Source of the DNA: Gp6-AA40 sp035496255
Lineage (GTDB): Bacteria > Acidobacteriota > Vicinamibacteria > Vicinamibacterales > UBA2999
Direction of reading: 5' to 3'
Assembly (NCBI GenBank): GCA_035496255.1
Contig: DATJEU010000042.1
Span: 62,001-126,000 of the forward strand
Length of the DNA stretch: 64,000 nucleotides
Position 1 is the first letter of the stretch; each line of letters starts with the position of its first letter. The translations under genes and the position numbers were made by a program. The notes under the pieces are model-generated. The model saw only the letters and a program-made list of their open reading frames with translations. It searched no databases and was not told the origin of the DNA. This document shows positions 17,591 to 27,796 of this stretch, in pieces.

Positions 17591-20113
17591 CTATCTCGCG
17601 GCGCTCTGTGTTCGAGCTGCCGCCGCCCTGGTTCTCATCGTGAACGGAACGCTTCGAACGATGCCGAGAACAATCGACGAGAACCGATAGTTGTCCTTCG
17701 CCGCATCGCGGACGACGGTGCGGACGGCAGGCATGTCGGCGCCCGCCAGGCTGCGGCCGAGCGCGTACGTCATCAGGCGTTCGGTCACGGTCCGGACGAA
17801 TGTCTGGGGATCGCGCAGCAACGCCTGTCGCAGCTCGACGACGCCGGTGACGCGCGTGCCGTCCGCCAGCTGACCGGAGGCATCCACCGGCGTGCCGCGC
17901 GTGCCGCCGTCGCGGGTGCGCCAGGCGCCGACCGCATCGAAGTTCTCGAGCGCCAGTCCGGCCGGATCGATCAGCCGATGGCAACTCGCGCAGGATGGGT
18001 TGCGGCGATGCTGTTCCAGCCGCTCGCGAACCGAGCGCGGCTTCTGCGGTTCGAGGTCTTCGGGGAATGCCGGCACGACGTCCGGCGGCGGCGGTGGCGG
18101 CGTGCCGAGCAGGTTGTCGAGCACGAACTTGCCGCGCAGGACCGGCGACGTGCGATGCGGGTGCGACGTCACCATGAGGATCGCGCCCTTGCCGAGCAGA
18201 CCGCGCCGCGTGTCGTCAGGCAGCGTGATTCGCCGGAAGTGACTGCCGTAGACGTTCGGGATCCCGTAATGCTTCGCCAGGCGCTCGTTGACGAAGGTGT
18301 AGTCGGCCGTCATCAGGTCGAGGATGTTGCGGTCCTCGCGCATGATCGAGCCGAAGAACAGATTCATCTCCGTCAGCAGCGCCTGCCGGAGGTCGTCGTC
18401 GAAGTCCGGGAACTCGTGCGAGTTCGGCTGCTTGCTCTTCAGGTTCCGCAACTGCAGCCATTGCCCGGCGAAGTTGTCGACGATCGATTCGGCCTTCGGG
18501 TCCTCCAGCATGCGGCGCACCTGCTTCTCGAGCGTATCGCCTTTCGTCAGCTTGCCCGAGCCGGCCAGCGCCAGCAGTTCGTCGTCCGGGATGCTGCTCC
18601 ACAGGAAAAATGAGAGTCGCGAGGCCAACGCGAGGTCGTCGAGCCGATACACGTCACTCGGCGGTGCATCGCTCGCGCTGACCGCCCTCGCCGTACTGTT
18701 TCCGGACCTGCCCGCCGTAGCCCTGGGCGCAGGAGGGTCGGGCTCCACCCGGAATACGAACTTCGGGCTCGCAAGGACGCGTCGCAGCGCGAGGTCGATG
18801 CCGCTGTCGAACGACTGGCCCTCGCGGCGTCCCTGTTCGAAAAACGACATGATCGCCCGCAGGTCGTCGGCAGTCACGTCGCCGCGATACGCGCGGCGGG
18901 CGATGGTTGAAAGCATCCGGCGTGCACAGTCGTCATCGCTCCCGGCCGAGTCTGTTGGTTTACAGACGAAGATTCGGCGACGGCTCGGTGTGTCGCCGGG
19001 GCCGGCGGGAGTGAAGGGTCCCGTGAGAATGACTTGGTCGATGTGCGGCAGCCCCGAGAAGTCGATCGTGTCGGACGAACTGCGCACGTAGTTCTGCAGG
19101 CGCCGTGTATTCAGCGCGTGCGTCCGTTCGAGAAACGCCACCGAGATCTCGTGCGGACCGGCGGTCAGCGGAATCTTCGTGGTGAACCGTCCGTCAACGC
19201 GATCACCGGTCGTGGTCGGGTTGTCACTCGACGCGCGAATCTCGGCGTCACCACCGAACGTCGCCAGGTGGACGCGCTCGCCGTCCACGGCGATTTCGAG
19301 CTGATGTTGATATTCGAGGCCGCGCATCGTTCCGAGGTTCGTGCGGAACAACTTCACCTGGAACTGGTACTCGCCGTCGAGCGGCAGCGTCGGATGAATG
19401 AGGATGCCGCCGACGGTGCCCAGCGGCAGGCCTTCGATGTGCTCGTCCTGCGAGGCGTCCTGGCGCACGCGATAGACCTCGCCTGCCGGTGGCGTGTGGG
19501 GGTCGCCGAGCGCAAGGGCGCTGACACGTTCCGCAGCAGTGAGGTAGCTCTCGAGCAGGACCGGTGAGACCCCGAGGACGTCGGCGTTGTTGTCGAACCC
19601 GGAGGCCGAATCGTCTGGCGGCAGCAGCGAAGTGACGTCGACGTCGAGCGCGAGGAGATCACGGATCGCGTTGGCGTATTCGGTGCGGTTCAACCGGTGC
19701 ACCAGCGGCCGCCCGGGATTGAGATGCGTTAGAGCGGCGCGGTCGAGCGTGGCTTCAAGGCCGGCGACCAGCGCCTGCCGCGTGGCCTGATCCGGTTGGG
19801 GCGCGCCGGCCGGCGGCATCATGCCGCCGCGCACCTTGCGAATGACCTTTTCCCACACGTCCGGGTTCGCGGCCACGTCATCAAGTGCCGCTGAGTCCAG
19901 TTCGAGTCCGGCGGTCTTCGCGCGGGCGTTATGACAGCCGATGCAGTACCTGTTGATCGTGGACCGAGCCGGGGGCGAAGCGGGAGTGGCCGCCGCGGCC
20001 GGGTCCGCCGAAGCGTCGGAGCCGCGAAGGCTGGTCAGATCAGCAGCGTGGGGAGCGGCCCAGCCCCAGGTGATCGCAGCGATAAGGGCGGCAGCCACGC
20101 CCAACCGGCGCAT
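17591..20113 (-). CDS. DUF1592/DUF1587/DUF1588 cytochrome c-like protein
   Basis: An 840-residue exported protein of the Planctomycete-type cytochrome architecture. After a signal peptide (1-24) comes a c-type heme motif CIGCH (57-61) with GGMMPP as its distal methionine region. Then follow blocks matching DUF1587 (FDNNADVLGVSPVLLESYL), DUF1595 (ARRAYRGDVTADDL), DUF1592 (LASRLSFFLWSSIPDDELL), DUF1588 (the RGLLGKGAILMVTSHPHRTSPV segment) and DUF1585 at the end. A second CASCH motif sits before RLIDPAGLALENFDAVG. Two heme sites imply periplasmic electron transfer; the substrate is unknown. Relative to family form there is an Ala/Ser/Arg-rich insertion just before the DUF1592 block (bases about 18662-18745). 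It is the first gene of a five-gene co-directional run. Confidence 0.92.
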   Translation of the reverse strand: MRRLGVAAALIAAITWGWAAPHAADLTSLRGSDASADPAAAATPASPPARSTINRYCIGCHNARAKTAGLELDSAALDDVAANPDVWEKVIRKVRGGMMPPAGAPQPDQATRQALVAGLEATLDRAALTHLNPGRPLVHRLNRTEYANAIRDLLALDVDVTSLLPPDDSASGFDNNADVLGVSPVLLESYLTAAERVSALALGDPHTPPAGEVYRVRQDASQDEHIEGLPLGTVGGILIHPTLPLDGEYQFQVKLFRTNLGTMRGLEYQHQLEIAVDGERVHLATFGGDAEIRASSDNPTTTGDRVDGRFTTKIPLTAGPHEISVAFLERTHALNTRRLQNYVRSSSDTIDFSGLPHIDQVILTGPFTPAGPGDTPSRRRIFVCKPTDSAGSDDDCARRMLSTIARRAYRGDVTADDLRAIMSFFEQGRREGQSFDSGIDLALRRVLASPKFVFRVEPDPPAPRATAGRSGNSTARAVSASDAPPSDVYRLDDLALASRLSFFLWSSIPDDELLALAGSGKLTKGDTLEKQVRRMLEDPKAESIVDNFAGQWLQLRNLKSKQPNSHEFPDFDDDLRQALLTEMNLFFGSIMREDRNILDLMTADYTFVNERLAKHYGIPNVYGSHFRRITLPDDTRRGLLGKGAILMVTSHPHRTSPVLRGKFVLDNLLGTPPPPPPDVVPAFPEDLEPQKPRSVRERLEQHRRNPSCASCHRLIDPAGLALENFDAVGAWRTRDGGTRGTPVDASGQLADGTRVTGVVELRQALLRDPQTFVRTVTERLMTYALGRSLAGADMPAVRTVVRDAAKDNYRFSSIVLGIVRSVPFTMRTRAAAARTQSAAR

Positions 20114-20214
20114 CGCCGCGGATCTTAAGCGATTTTCGATTCGCCAGGCCGACCCGAAGGTCGTCCTCTAAGGACGGCTACCCTCGAGCGGCTCCCGAGC
20201 CCGTAGTCTGGTCT

Positions 20215-20225
20215 CCGTAGCCCGG
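20215..20225 (+). repeat. CCGTAGCCCGG intergenic word, copy 2
   Basis: Exact copy of the 11-mer at 12132. It directly abuts the stop codon of the minus-strand VWFA gene at 20226. A related CCGTAGTCTGG sequence lies just to its left, so the gap between the DUF1592 and VWFA genes holds a tandem pair of degenerate units. Confidence 0.45.
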
Positions 20226-21242
20226 CTAAGACGCAACGTAACCCGTGCGAGCGCGAACGGTGAGGCGGCGATCGCGGACTTCGACCCGGATCGCGTGCCA
20301 CCGGCCATCCTTCGGGCGCGTCGAGGCGTACCCGAGGTAGTACTGCTTGCTCAGTTCGTCAGCGATGCGCGCGGTTGCTTCATCCAGGTTGTCGAAGCCG
20401 CGAACAATCTCCGTGCGGCCGCCGGTGTCATCGGTGATGCGCCGCAGCGCATCGGCGTTGACCCGTTCGCCCGACGACTGGCCCCAGGGGCCGCCGATGA
20501 TCTGCGGAAAGCGCCGTCCTGGCCGGCCACCCGGAATCGGAAAGGGAATCGGGAACGGCTGGCGGGGCGGCTGTACCGGCGGCGTTGTCCGGCGATCGTT
20601 ACGGCCCGTTGCATCGACACCGAGAGCGTACACAAGCACCTCGCTTTCGCGAATCGCCTGTCGCAACTCGCTGACCTCGAGATGGCTGCTGCTGTCGTTG
20701 CCGTCGGAGATGACGAGAATCGCGCGCTTCGCATTCCGGCCGCTCGTGGCGATCGGCAGCGCCTGCGCGATCGCGTCGTACAGCGCGGTGCCACCCTCGG
20801 CATCCACGTGTGACAGCGCGCGGCTGATGGCTCGCCGGTCCGTCGTCCAGTCCTGTTCGAGATGCGCGGCCGTGGAGAAGTCCATGAAGAACAGTTCGTC
20901 GTCCGGCTCCAGCAGTTCCTGCGTGAAGCGGTTGATCGCCGCGCGCGCCGACGCCATCTTGTCCGGCGTCATGCTGCCGCTGACGTCGAGCAGAATGCCG
21001 AGGCTCACCGGAACCCGATCGGCACTGAAGTGGGTGATCTCCTGCTTGTCGTTGTCCTCATACAGAGTGAAGTCGTCTCTCCGGAGTCCCGAGACAAATC
21101 GGCCGGATTCATCGCTGACTGTCGCCGTGACATTGATCAGCTCAACGGTACTCTTCAGCCTGAAACCATCCTGCGCCGACAAGGACGCAGCCGACCCGGT
21201 CAGCAGTGCGAGCGCAACGAGGAGGCGACCCGGCGATTTCAT
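20226..21242 (-). CDS. VWFA-related acidobacterial protein (TIGR03436 type)
   Basis: A 338-residue exported protein with a signal peptide (1-23). It contains the TIGR03436 layout: a beta-sandwich-like start VELINVTATVSDESGRFVSGLRRDDF and YEDNDKQEITHFS. A von Willebrand A domain follows with an intact metal-ion site DVSGSM (D86, S88, S90) and the later ISDGND acid. A proline/arginine-rich loop (about 215-250) splits the domain near its end, before the closing YYLGYAST and VRARTGY segments. VWA domains bind proteins in a metal-dependent way, so an adhesive or assembly role in the envelope is likely but not shown. The gene sits 9 bp after the next upstream gene, in an apparent operon with the TonB-type protein. 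Confidence 0.92.
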   Translation of the reverse strand: MKSPGRLLVALALLTGSAASLSAQDGFRLKSTVELINVTATVSDESGRFVSGLRRDDFTLYEDNDKQEITHFSADRVPVSLGILLDVSGSMTPDKMASARAAINRFTQELLEPDDELFFMDFSTAAHLEQDWTTDRRAISRALSHVDAEGGTALYDAIAQALPIATSGRNAKRAILVISDGNDSSSHLEVSELRQAIRESEVLVYALGVDATGRNDRRTTPPVQPPRQPFPIPFPIPGGRPGRRFPQIIGGPWGQSSGERVNADALRRITDDTGGRTEIVRGFDNLDEATARIADELSKQYYLGYASTRPKDGRWHAIRVEVRDRRLTVRARTGYVAS

Positions 21243-21251
21243 GATTGCCCC

Positions 21252-21905
21252 CTACTTCTTCGCGAGCAACTGGTGCCGCTTGTCGACGTGAGTGACAACG
21301 CCCGCCTCGGTGCGGAAGCTGACGCGATAGCGGCCCACGTCGCCAACATTCGGTACTGACACGCGGAAGGGCGATTCATCGCCGGGGCCGAGCGTGACGA
21401 AATCCAGCGGCGCCCGGCCGCTCGCGATGAAGTTGCTGTTGCGATCGAAGGTCAACACCACTGCGGTGAGGTGCTGGACGGCGCCGCTTCCAGCGTTGCG
21501 GACCAGCCCGGTGACGGTCAGCGTGTCGCCTTCGCGTTCGGGCCGCATCGACAGCAGTTCAAGAGAGGCGTTGTCCGCCGCCGTCGCAGTCACGGCCTCG
21601 TGATGATGCGCCCCAACCATCGTCACGGCGACGATCAGGGCGACGCCGGCCGCGAATCCCAGCGCGATCTTCAGGAGGATGCGCGTCGCCGGTGCGGATC
21701 GTTGCGGCGTCAGAAACTCTGGGTGAACGGCAACGCCGTCGCCGGGGACATCCACGGGCGCCGGGGTTTCCCCATCGATGGCTTCGGCGAGCGCCGCAAC
21801 CCGTGCGGCGGATCGCCGCTGCTCCTGACGCGACAGTCGCCATGCGATCGCGGCGAAACCGCCGGCCGCAATCAGCGAGACGATCGAAACGACCTGAAGC
21901 AGCAT
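21252..21905 (-). CDS. Two-helix membrane protein with a C-terminal beta domain
   Basis: A 217-residue protein starting at ATG 21905, chosen because a GAGGGA site lies just upstream; a GTG at 21920 would only add five residues. There is one N-terminal helix (about 3-22) and a second (about 78-98) preceded by a short cytosolic linker. The region after the second helix, from ASLELLSMRPEREGDTLTVTGLVRNAGS to the end, is a beta-sandwich resembling FxLYD or Cohesin-like additions that sit outside the membrane. No enzyme motif is seen. It lies between the TonB-type gene and the VWFA gene with short gaps, so it may form part of a membrane-spanning assembly with them; that is inferred. Confidence 0.55.
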   Translation of the reverse strand: MLLQVVSIVSLIAAGGFAAIAWRLSRQEQRRSAARVAALAEAIDGETPAPVDVPGDGVAVHPEFLTPQRSAPATRILLKIALGFAAGVALIVAVTMVGAHHHEAVTATAADNASLELLSMRPEREGDTLTVTGLVRNAGSGAVQHLTAVVLTFDRNSNFIASGRAPLDFVTLGPGDESPFRVSVPNVGDVGRYRVSFRTEAGVVTHVDKRHQLLAKK

Positions 21906-21947
21906 CTGCGTTTCCCTCACTCCCGAGGACCGGCTACCGACGACTGA

Positions 21948-23033
21948 CTAGCGCAGCGTGAATTCGACGGCGACTTCGACCAGCACGTCTACCGGCTGAC
22001 CCTTGCGCGTCGCCGGCGCGAACTTCCACTGGCGCACCGCCGCGATCGCGCGCGACTCGAGACCCGCGCCAAGTCCCTGCAGCACTTTCACGTCGCCGAC
22101 GGTGCCGTCCTGCTTGACCACGACTTCGAGCACGACGTCGCCCTTGAGACCGCGTCGCCGCGCGTCGTCCGTGTAGTCCGCCTTCACTTCGTGCAACAGG
22201 CGCGGGGGTTCGATGCCGCTGCCGGGACGGAATGGACCGCCTCCCGTCCCGCCGCCCGAACCATCGCCAATCCCTGAACCGATTCCCTGTCCGTTGCCCG
22301 TACCGGAACCCGATCCGGCGCCACCGCCGGCACCCTGTCCCTGGCTGTCGGCGCTGCCGGTCGGCTTGTCGACGACACCGCTGCGATCGCGTGGGTCGGC
22401 AGCCGCTTCAACCACCGGTGCGACGATCGCTGGCGTTGGCTGTGGCTCCGGCGCGCGCGGCACCGGTTGGGACGCAACAGTCGGTGGCGTCGGTTTCGGT
22501 GGTTCGACGATCGGCTTCGTCGTGGTCAACGCCGGATCCGGTGTGACCTTCGGCACGGCGAGACGCGGTGTTGGTGGACCCTGTCGCTCGATCTTTGGAG
22601 CCGGACGCGAGGCGTGAGTACCGCCGCCGCCCCCGCCGCCGCCCGGCCCGGGAGTCATGAGGAAGACGAGCCGTGCCGGTTCCAGCGACTGCGTGGTGCT
22701 CACGCTTTCGCCGCGGCCGGTCATCAGCAGAAGAATTGCGCCGATGACGATCATGTGAATCGCCGACGAGCCGATGGTATGCAGGCGGGCGCCACGGTGC
22801 GCGAGCGCGGTTGAATCGGGCTGAATCGAGAAGAGCGGTTCCGCCGCGATCGGTTGCGCGAGAAGCGCAGCGCGCAGGAGGCGGCCTGCGTGGAGCGCAG
22901 TCGCCGGATGGACGAAGCCGCGCGTGGTCGGAATTTCGCCGGCGGCCGCAAGTTCCTCGACGGCTCTGGTGGGTACGCGCGCTGCCTGCGCGACCTCATC
23001 CAGCGTGTAGACCTCTGACGCGACCCGGGACAT
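21948..23033 (-). CDS. TonB-family protein with an N-terminal MerR-like helix-turn-helix
   Basis: A 361-residue protein. The C-terminus (about 270-361) is a TonB_C domain with VKADYTDDARRRGLKGDVVLEVVV and AIAAVRQWKFAPA. It is preceded by a proline-rich and glycine-rich spacer (about 115-265) able to cross the periplasm, and one transmembrane helix (about 85-103). Unusually, residues 7-50 read VYTLDEVAQAARVPTRAVEE and continue like a MerR/excisionase winged helix-turn-helix. That places a DNA- or protein-binding head in the cytosol. The start at ATG 23033 gives this form; a TTG at 23057 would add eight residues. No ExbB/ExbD genes are nearby. The domain combination is the odd feature. TonB energy transfer is inferred from the C-terminus. 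Confidence 0.8.
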   Translation of the reverse strand: MSRVASEVYTLDEVAQAARVPTRAVEELAAAGEIPTTRGFVHPATALHAGRLLRAALLAQPIAAEPLFSIQPDSTALAHRGARLHTIGSSAIHMIVIGAILLLMTGRGESVSTTQSLEPARLVFLMTPGPGGGGGGGGTHASRPAPKIERQGPPTPRLAVPKVTPDPALTTTKPIVEPPKPTPPTVASQPVPRAPEPQPTPAIVAPVVEAAADPRDRSGVVDKPTGSADSQGQGAGGGAGSGSGTGNGQGIGSGIGDGSGGGTGGGPFRPGSGIEPPRLLHEVKADYTDDARRRGLKGDVVLEVVVKQDGTVGDVKVLQGLGAGLESRAIAAVRQWKFAPATRKGQPVDVLVEVAVEFTLR

Positions 23034-23158
23034 ACCTGTGTCCCGCCTGACCGGCAAATGTCTTGCCCACTGTAAACGTGTGATTTCAGGCGAGATCCGT
23101 CGAAGCCTCCCATCACGGCAGTCGCGCGAAGCGGTCAGCCGATGCGTGGCCTGTCCAC

Positions 23159-23743
23159 TTAGTTGTGCAGCGGAGTGTTCAATCCTTCGGTGAATCGCAG
23201 ACCGTCGCGGTCGGCCAGCAGCCGAACCGGCTTGAAGCCGGCGGCCTCCATCGCGCCGACCGTACCGCCGGCCTGCTCGTAGCGTTCATCCACCTTCGGT
23301 GCAGGGCTGAAGACGGCTTTGACTCCCGATGGCGTGCCCGCCTCGATCGCAATCGCCCGGCCGCCGGCACGCAGCACTCGATGTGTTTCAGTCAGCAGGC
23401 GCGCGCGGGTGGTGTCGTCGAGTGAGGTCAGCAGACCGCCCGTGGCGTTGATGACAACGACGTCGAAGCTGCTGGTCCCGAACGGCAACGAGGCGTCGGG
23501 TGCCACGAAGATGTCCGCCACCGTCGAGGCATCGGCGATCGCGGCACGAGCCTGATTGGCTCCCGGCTCGTCGATCGTGACGACCGCGGCGGTGCCGCTG
23601 ATGCCGACTTTCGCGGCGAGCGCGCCGAGGCTGCCCGGATCGTCGATGCCGATCTGCAGCAGGCGCTCACCGAGACGGACGCCAATCATCGCGATCGCCA
23701 GCGGGTCGCGCCGGTCGGGACGTTTGCGCAGAAACATGCGCAT
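23159..23743 (-). CDS. Class I SAM-dependent methyltransferase-like protein
   Basis: A 194-residue Rossmann-fold protein. It keeps the methyltransferase core: RLLQIGIDDPGSLGALAAKVG in place of the glycine loop, SLPFGTSSFDVVVINAT as the fourth strand, and LLTETHRVLRAGGRAIAIE as the family-typical post-motif helix and strand. The glycine loop is degenerate (IGIDDPG rather than G-x-G-x-G), so cofactor binding may be weak or altered. The substrate is unknown. The N-terminal MRMFLRKRP is basic. The gene is divergent from ino1, with 66 bp between starts; a second in-frame ATG at 23737 is possible. Confidence 0.75.
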   Translation of the reverse strand: MRMFLRKRPDRRDPLAIAMIGVRLGERLLQIGIDDPGSLGALAAKVGISGTAAVVTIDEPGANQARAAIADASTVADIFVAPDASLPFGTSSFDVVVINATGGLLTSLDDTTRARLLTETHRVLRAGGRAIAIEAGTPSGVKAVFSPAPKVDERYEQAGGTVGAMEAAGFKPVRLLADRDGLRFTEGLNTPLHN

Positions 23744-23809
23744 TCCAGCATTTTAGCTGGTGCGCCAGCCTCGCATGTCCGGCGCGCCGCGGTGCTATAG
23801 TGGCGGATT

Positions 23810-25123
23810 GTGACCTCACCACTGCAGATTGCCCCTGCACGCGGCAAGCTTGGCGTGCTGCTCGTCGGTCTGGGCGCCGTTGCCACCACCACCATCGCCG
23901 GCGTCATGGCCATCCGCAAGCGACTCGCGCCGCCGATCGGCTCGTTGACTCAGATGGGTACTATCCGGCTGGGCAAGCGGACTGAAGGACGCGCGCCGAA
24001 GATCAACGAGTTCGTGCCGCTCGCCGACCTGAACGACATCGTGTTTGGCGGCTGGGACATTTTCGAGGAAGACTGCTACGCCGCCGCGAAGACCGCCGGC
24101 GTGCTCGAACCGTCGCAGCTCGAACAGGTGCGCGCCGAGTTGGAGCAGGTCAAGCCGATGCCCGCGGTGTTCGATCAGCGGTACGTGAAGCGGCTGTCCG
24201 GTCCCAATGTCAAGAAGGGCACGAGCAAGAAGGACCTTGCCGAGCAGGTCATCGCGGATATCCGCAACTTCAAGCAGAAGCACGGCTGCGACCGGCTGGT
24301 CATGGTCTGGACGGGCAGCACCGAAGTCTTCATGAAGCAGGGGCCGGTGCATGGATCACTGGCGGCTTTCGAGAAGGGTCTCGACGCGAGCGACGACACG
24401 ATTCCGTCGAGCATGGTGTACGCCTACGCAGCCCTGAAGGAAGGCATTCCCTTCGCGAACGCGGCCCCGAACCTCACGGCGGATATTCCGGCGATGCTCG
24501 AGCTCGCGGCGCAAACGAAGGCGCCGCTCGCGGGCAACGACATGAAGACCGGCCAGACACTGATGAAGACGGTGATCGCTCCGGGTTTGAAGGCCCGGTT
24601 GATCGGCGTGAAGGGCTGGTACTCGACGAACATCCTCGGCAATCGCGACGGCGAGGTACTCGACGATCCGGAGTCGTTCAAGACGAAGGAAGAAAGCAAG
24701 AAGTCGGCGCTCGATTACATCTTCCAGCCGCACCTCTACCCGCAGTTGTACGGCGACCTCACGCACGTCGTCCGCATCAACTACTACCCGCCGCGCGGGG
24801 ACAACAAGGAAGGCTGGGACAACATCGATCTGATCGGCTGGCTCGGGTATCCGATGCAGTTGAAGATCAACTTCCTGTGCCGCGATTCGATCCTGGCGGC
24901 GCCGATCGTCCTCGACTCGGCATTGTTCCTCGACCTCGCCAAGCGGGCGGGCATGTCAGGCATCCAGGAGTGGCTGTCGTTCTACTTCAAGGCGCCGATG
25001 CACGCACCGGAGGTGTATCCGGAGCACGACCTCTTCATTCAGTTGATGAAGCTGAAGAACACGCTTCGCTACATGATGGGTGAAGAGCTGATCACGCACC
25101 TCGGTCGCGAGTACTACGACTGA
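23810..25123 (+). CDS. ino1: Inositol-3-phosphate synthase
   Basis: Converts glucose 6-phosphate to myo-inositol 3-phosphate with NAD, feeding phosphatidylinositol or inositol-based solutes. The 437-residue sequence has the NAD loop LLVGLGAVATTTIAG near residue 18, then LVMVWTGSTEV, the AGNDMKTGQT segment, the TNILGNRDGEVLDD block and INFLCRDSILAAPIVLDSA. All of these are characteristic of the MIPS family. The GTG at 23810 has no visible ribosome-binding site. A possible -10 element TATAGT (23796-23801) lies so close that the transcript could be nearly leaderless. A membrane-protein gene starts one base after its stop codon. Confidence 0.96.
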   Translation: MTSPLQIAPARGKLGVLLVGLGAVATTTIAGVMAIRKRLAPPIGSLTQMGTIRLGKRTEGRAPKINEFVPLADLNDIVFGGWDIFEEDCYAAAKTAGVLEPSQLEQVRAELEQVKPMPAVFDQRYVKRLSGPNVKKGTSKKDLAEQVIADIRNFKQKHGCDRLVMVWTGSTEVFMKQGPVHGSLAAFEKGLDASDDTIPSSMVYAYAALKEGIPFANAAPNLTADIPAMLELAAQTKAPLAGNDMKTGQTLMKTVIAPGLKARLIGVKGWYSTNILGNRDGEVLDDPESFKTKEESKKSALDYIFQPHLYPQLYGDLTHVVRINYYPPRGDNKEGWDNIDLIGWLGYPMQLKINFLCRDSILAAPIVLDSALFLDLAKRAGMSGIQEWLSFYFKAPMHAPEVYPEHDLFIQLMKLKNTLRYMMGEELITHLGREYYD

Positions 25124-25124
25124 C

Positions 25125-25607
25125 ATGCAGCCCGCACTGCTTGGCGGGCTGTTCATAGGCATTCTGTCCGCGCTGCCGATCGTCAGCGTGGGGAACTGTT
25201 GTTGTCTCTGGATCATCGGCGGCGGGTTCCTCGCCGCATACCTCGATTCGCAGAACCGGCCCGACAATCTGCCGGTGAGCCGCGGCCTGCTCGACGGCTT
25301 CCTGGCCGCGGTCGTCGGCGCCTTCGTCTGGTTGCTGGTGAGCGTTGCGCTGGCGGGGGTGTTGGCGCCGTTGCAGCAGCGCATGGCTGAAGAGATCGCC
25401 CGTCGCGCCGAGACGATGCCGCCGGAAACCCGCGCCTGGTTCGAAGCCGTGGCGGCTCGCGGGACGTCTTCCCTGCGCTACTTGATCGGGTTCGGCTTCC
25501 AGCTCGTCATCGGGATGATCTTCGCGCCGATCGGCGGCGCGCTGGCCGCGGTGTTCTTCAAGAAGGATGTTCCGCCCGCATTGGGAGGACCACCACCGCT
25601 CCCCTGA
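25125..25607 (+). CDS. Small polytopic membrane protein, unrecognised
   Basis: A 160-residue protein with a Cys-rich hydrophobic start (IVSVGNCCCLWIIGGGFLAAY), a second helix around 65-88 and a third around 122-145. A charged amphipathic stretch between them begins at LQQRMAEEIARRAE. It ends in a short proline-rich tail. It starts one base after ino1, so the two are almost certainly co-transcribed. A role related to inositol phospholipid metabolism is possible but not supported by any motif. No family was recognised. Confidence 0.6.
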   Translation: MQPALLGGLFIGILSALPIVSVGNCCCLWIIGGGFLAAYLDSQNRPDNLPVSRGLLDGFLAAVVGAFVWLLVSVALAGVLAPLQQRMAEEIARRAETMPPETRAWFEAVAARGTSSLRYLIGFGFQLVIGMIFAPIGGALAAVFFKKDVPPALGGPPPLP

Positions 25608-25612
25608 AGGTA

Positions 25613-25722
25613 GTGCTCGTGGCCGGTGGCGAGTGGGGGCCGGAGTCTTGAGGTAAAACTAGCCTCGGCGAACAGCCATGATCCAGCATTTCCCACTGCC
25701 CACGAGGCGCCGGCCACCGGCA
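25613..25722. repeat. Degenerate word-type inverted repeat after the ino1 operon
   Basis: In the 130-bp gap before acs, the words CTCGTGG, CCGGTGG and AGTGGG (25616-25637) are answered by CCCACT, CCACGAG and CCACCGG (25692-25720). The inner pair nests properly, but the two outer words are swapped in order, so only alternative stems can form. It begins five bases after a stop codon, like the other elements of this kind. Confidence 0.4.
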
Positions 25723-25737
25723 GAATAGCCACCAGCT

Positions 25738-27693
<1,956 letters not shown>

Positions 27694-27741
27694 GGACGGT
27701 GAGAAAATGAACCTCGGGCGCGTCAGGTCCGTAGACCCAAG

Positions 27742-27752
27742 CCGTAGCCCGG
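27742..27752 (+). repeat. CCGTAGCCCGG intergenic word, copy 3
   Basis: Third exact copy of the 11-mer, in the 103-bp gap between acs and the ABC ATPase gene. It lies inside a small inverted repeat, GGTCCG (27726-27731) with CGGACC (27760-27765), and a nearby CCGTAGACCC variant. The element as a whole looks like a decayed hairpin unit. Confidence 0.45.
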
Positions 27753-27796
27753 CCACGACCGGACCCTGCAGCCACGTCTGAAACCCGGAGCAGTGA

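Noticed and set aside
22621..22660. GC-rich simple repeat coding a glycine run in the TonB-type protein, considered as phase-variable or CRISPR-like
   Set aside because: It is a short in-frame GGN codon run in a periplasmic spacer. There are no regular spaced repeats and no homopolymer long enough for slippage control.
23226..23240. CCGGCTTGAAGCCGG palindrome inside the methyltransferase gene
   Set aside because: It encodes AGFKPVR, a naturally common methyltransferase sequence, so the palindrome is probably coincidental and not a REP insertion.
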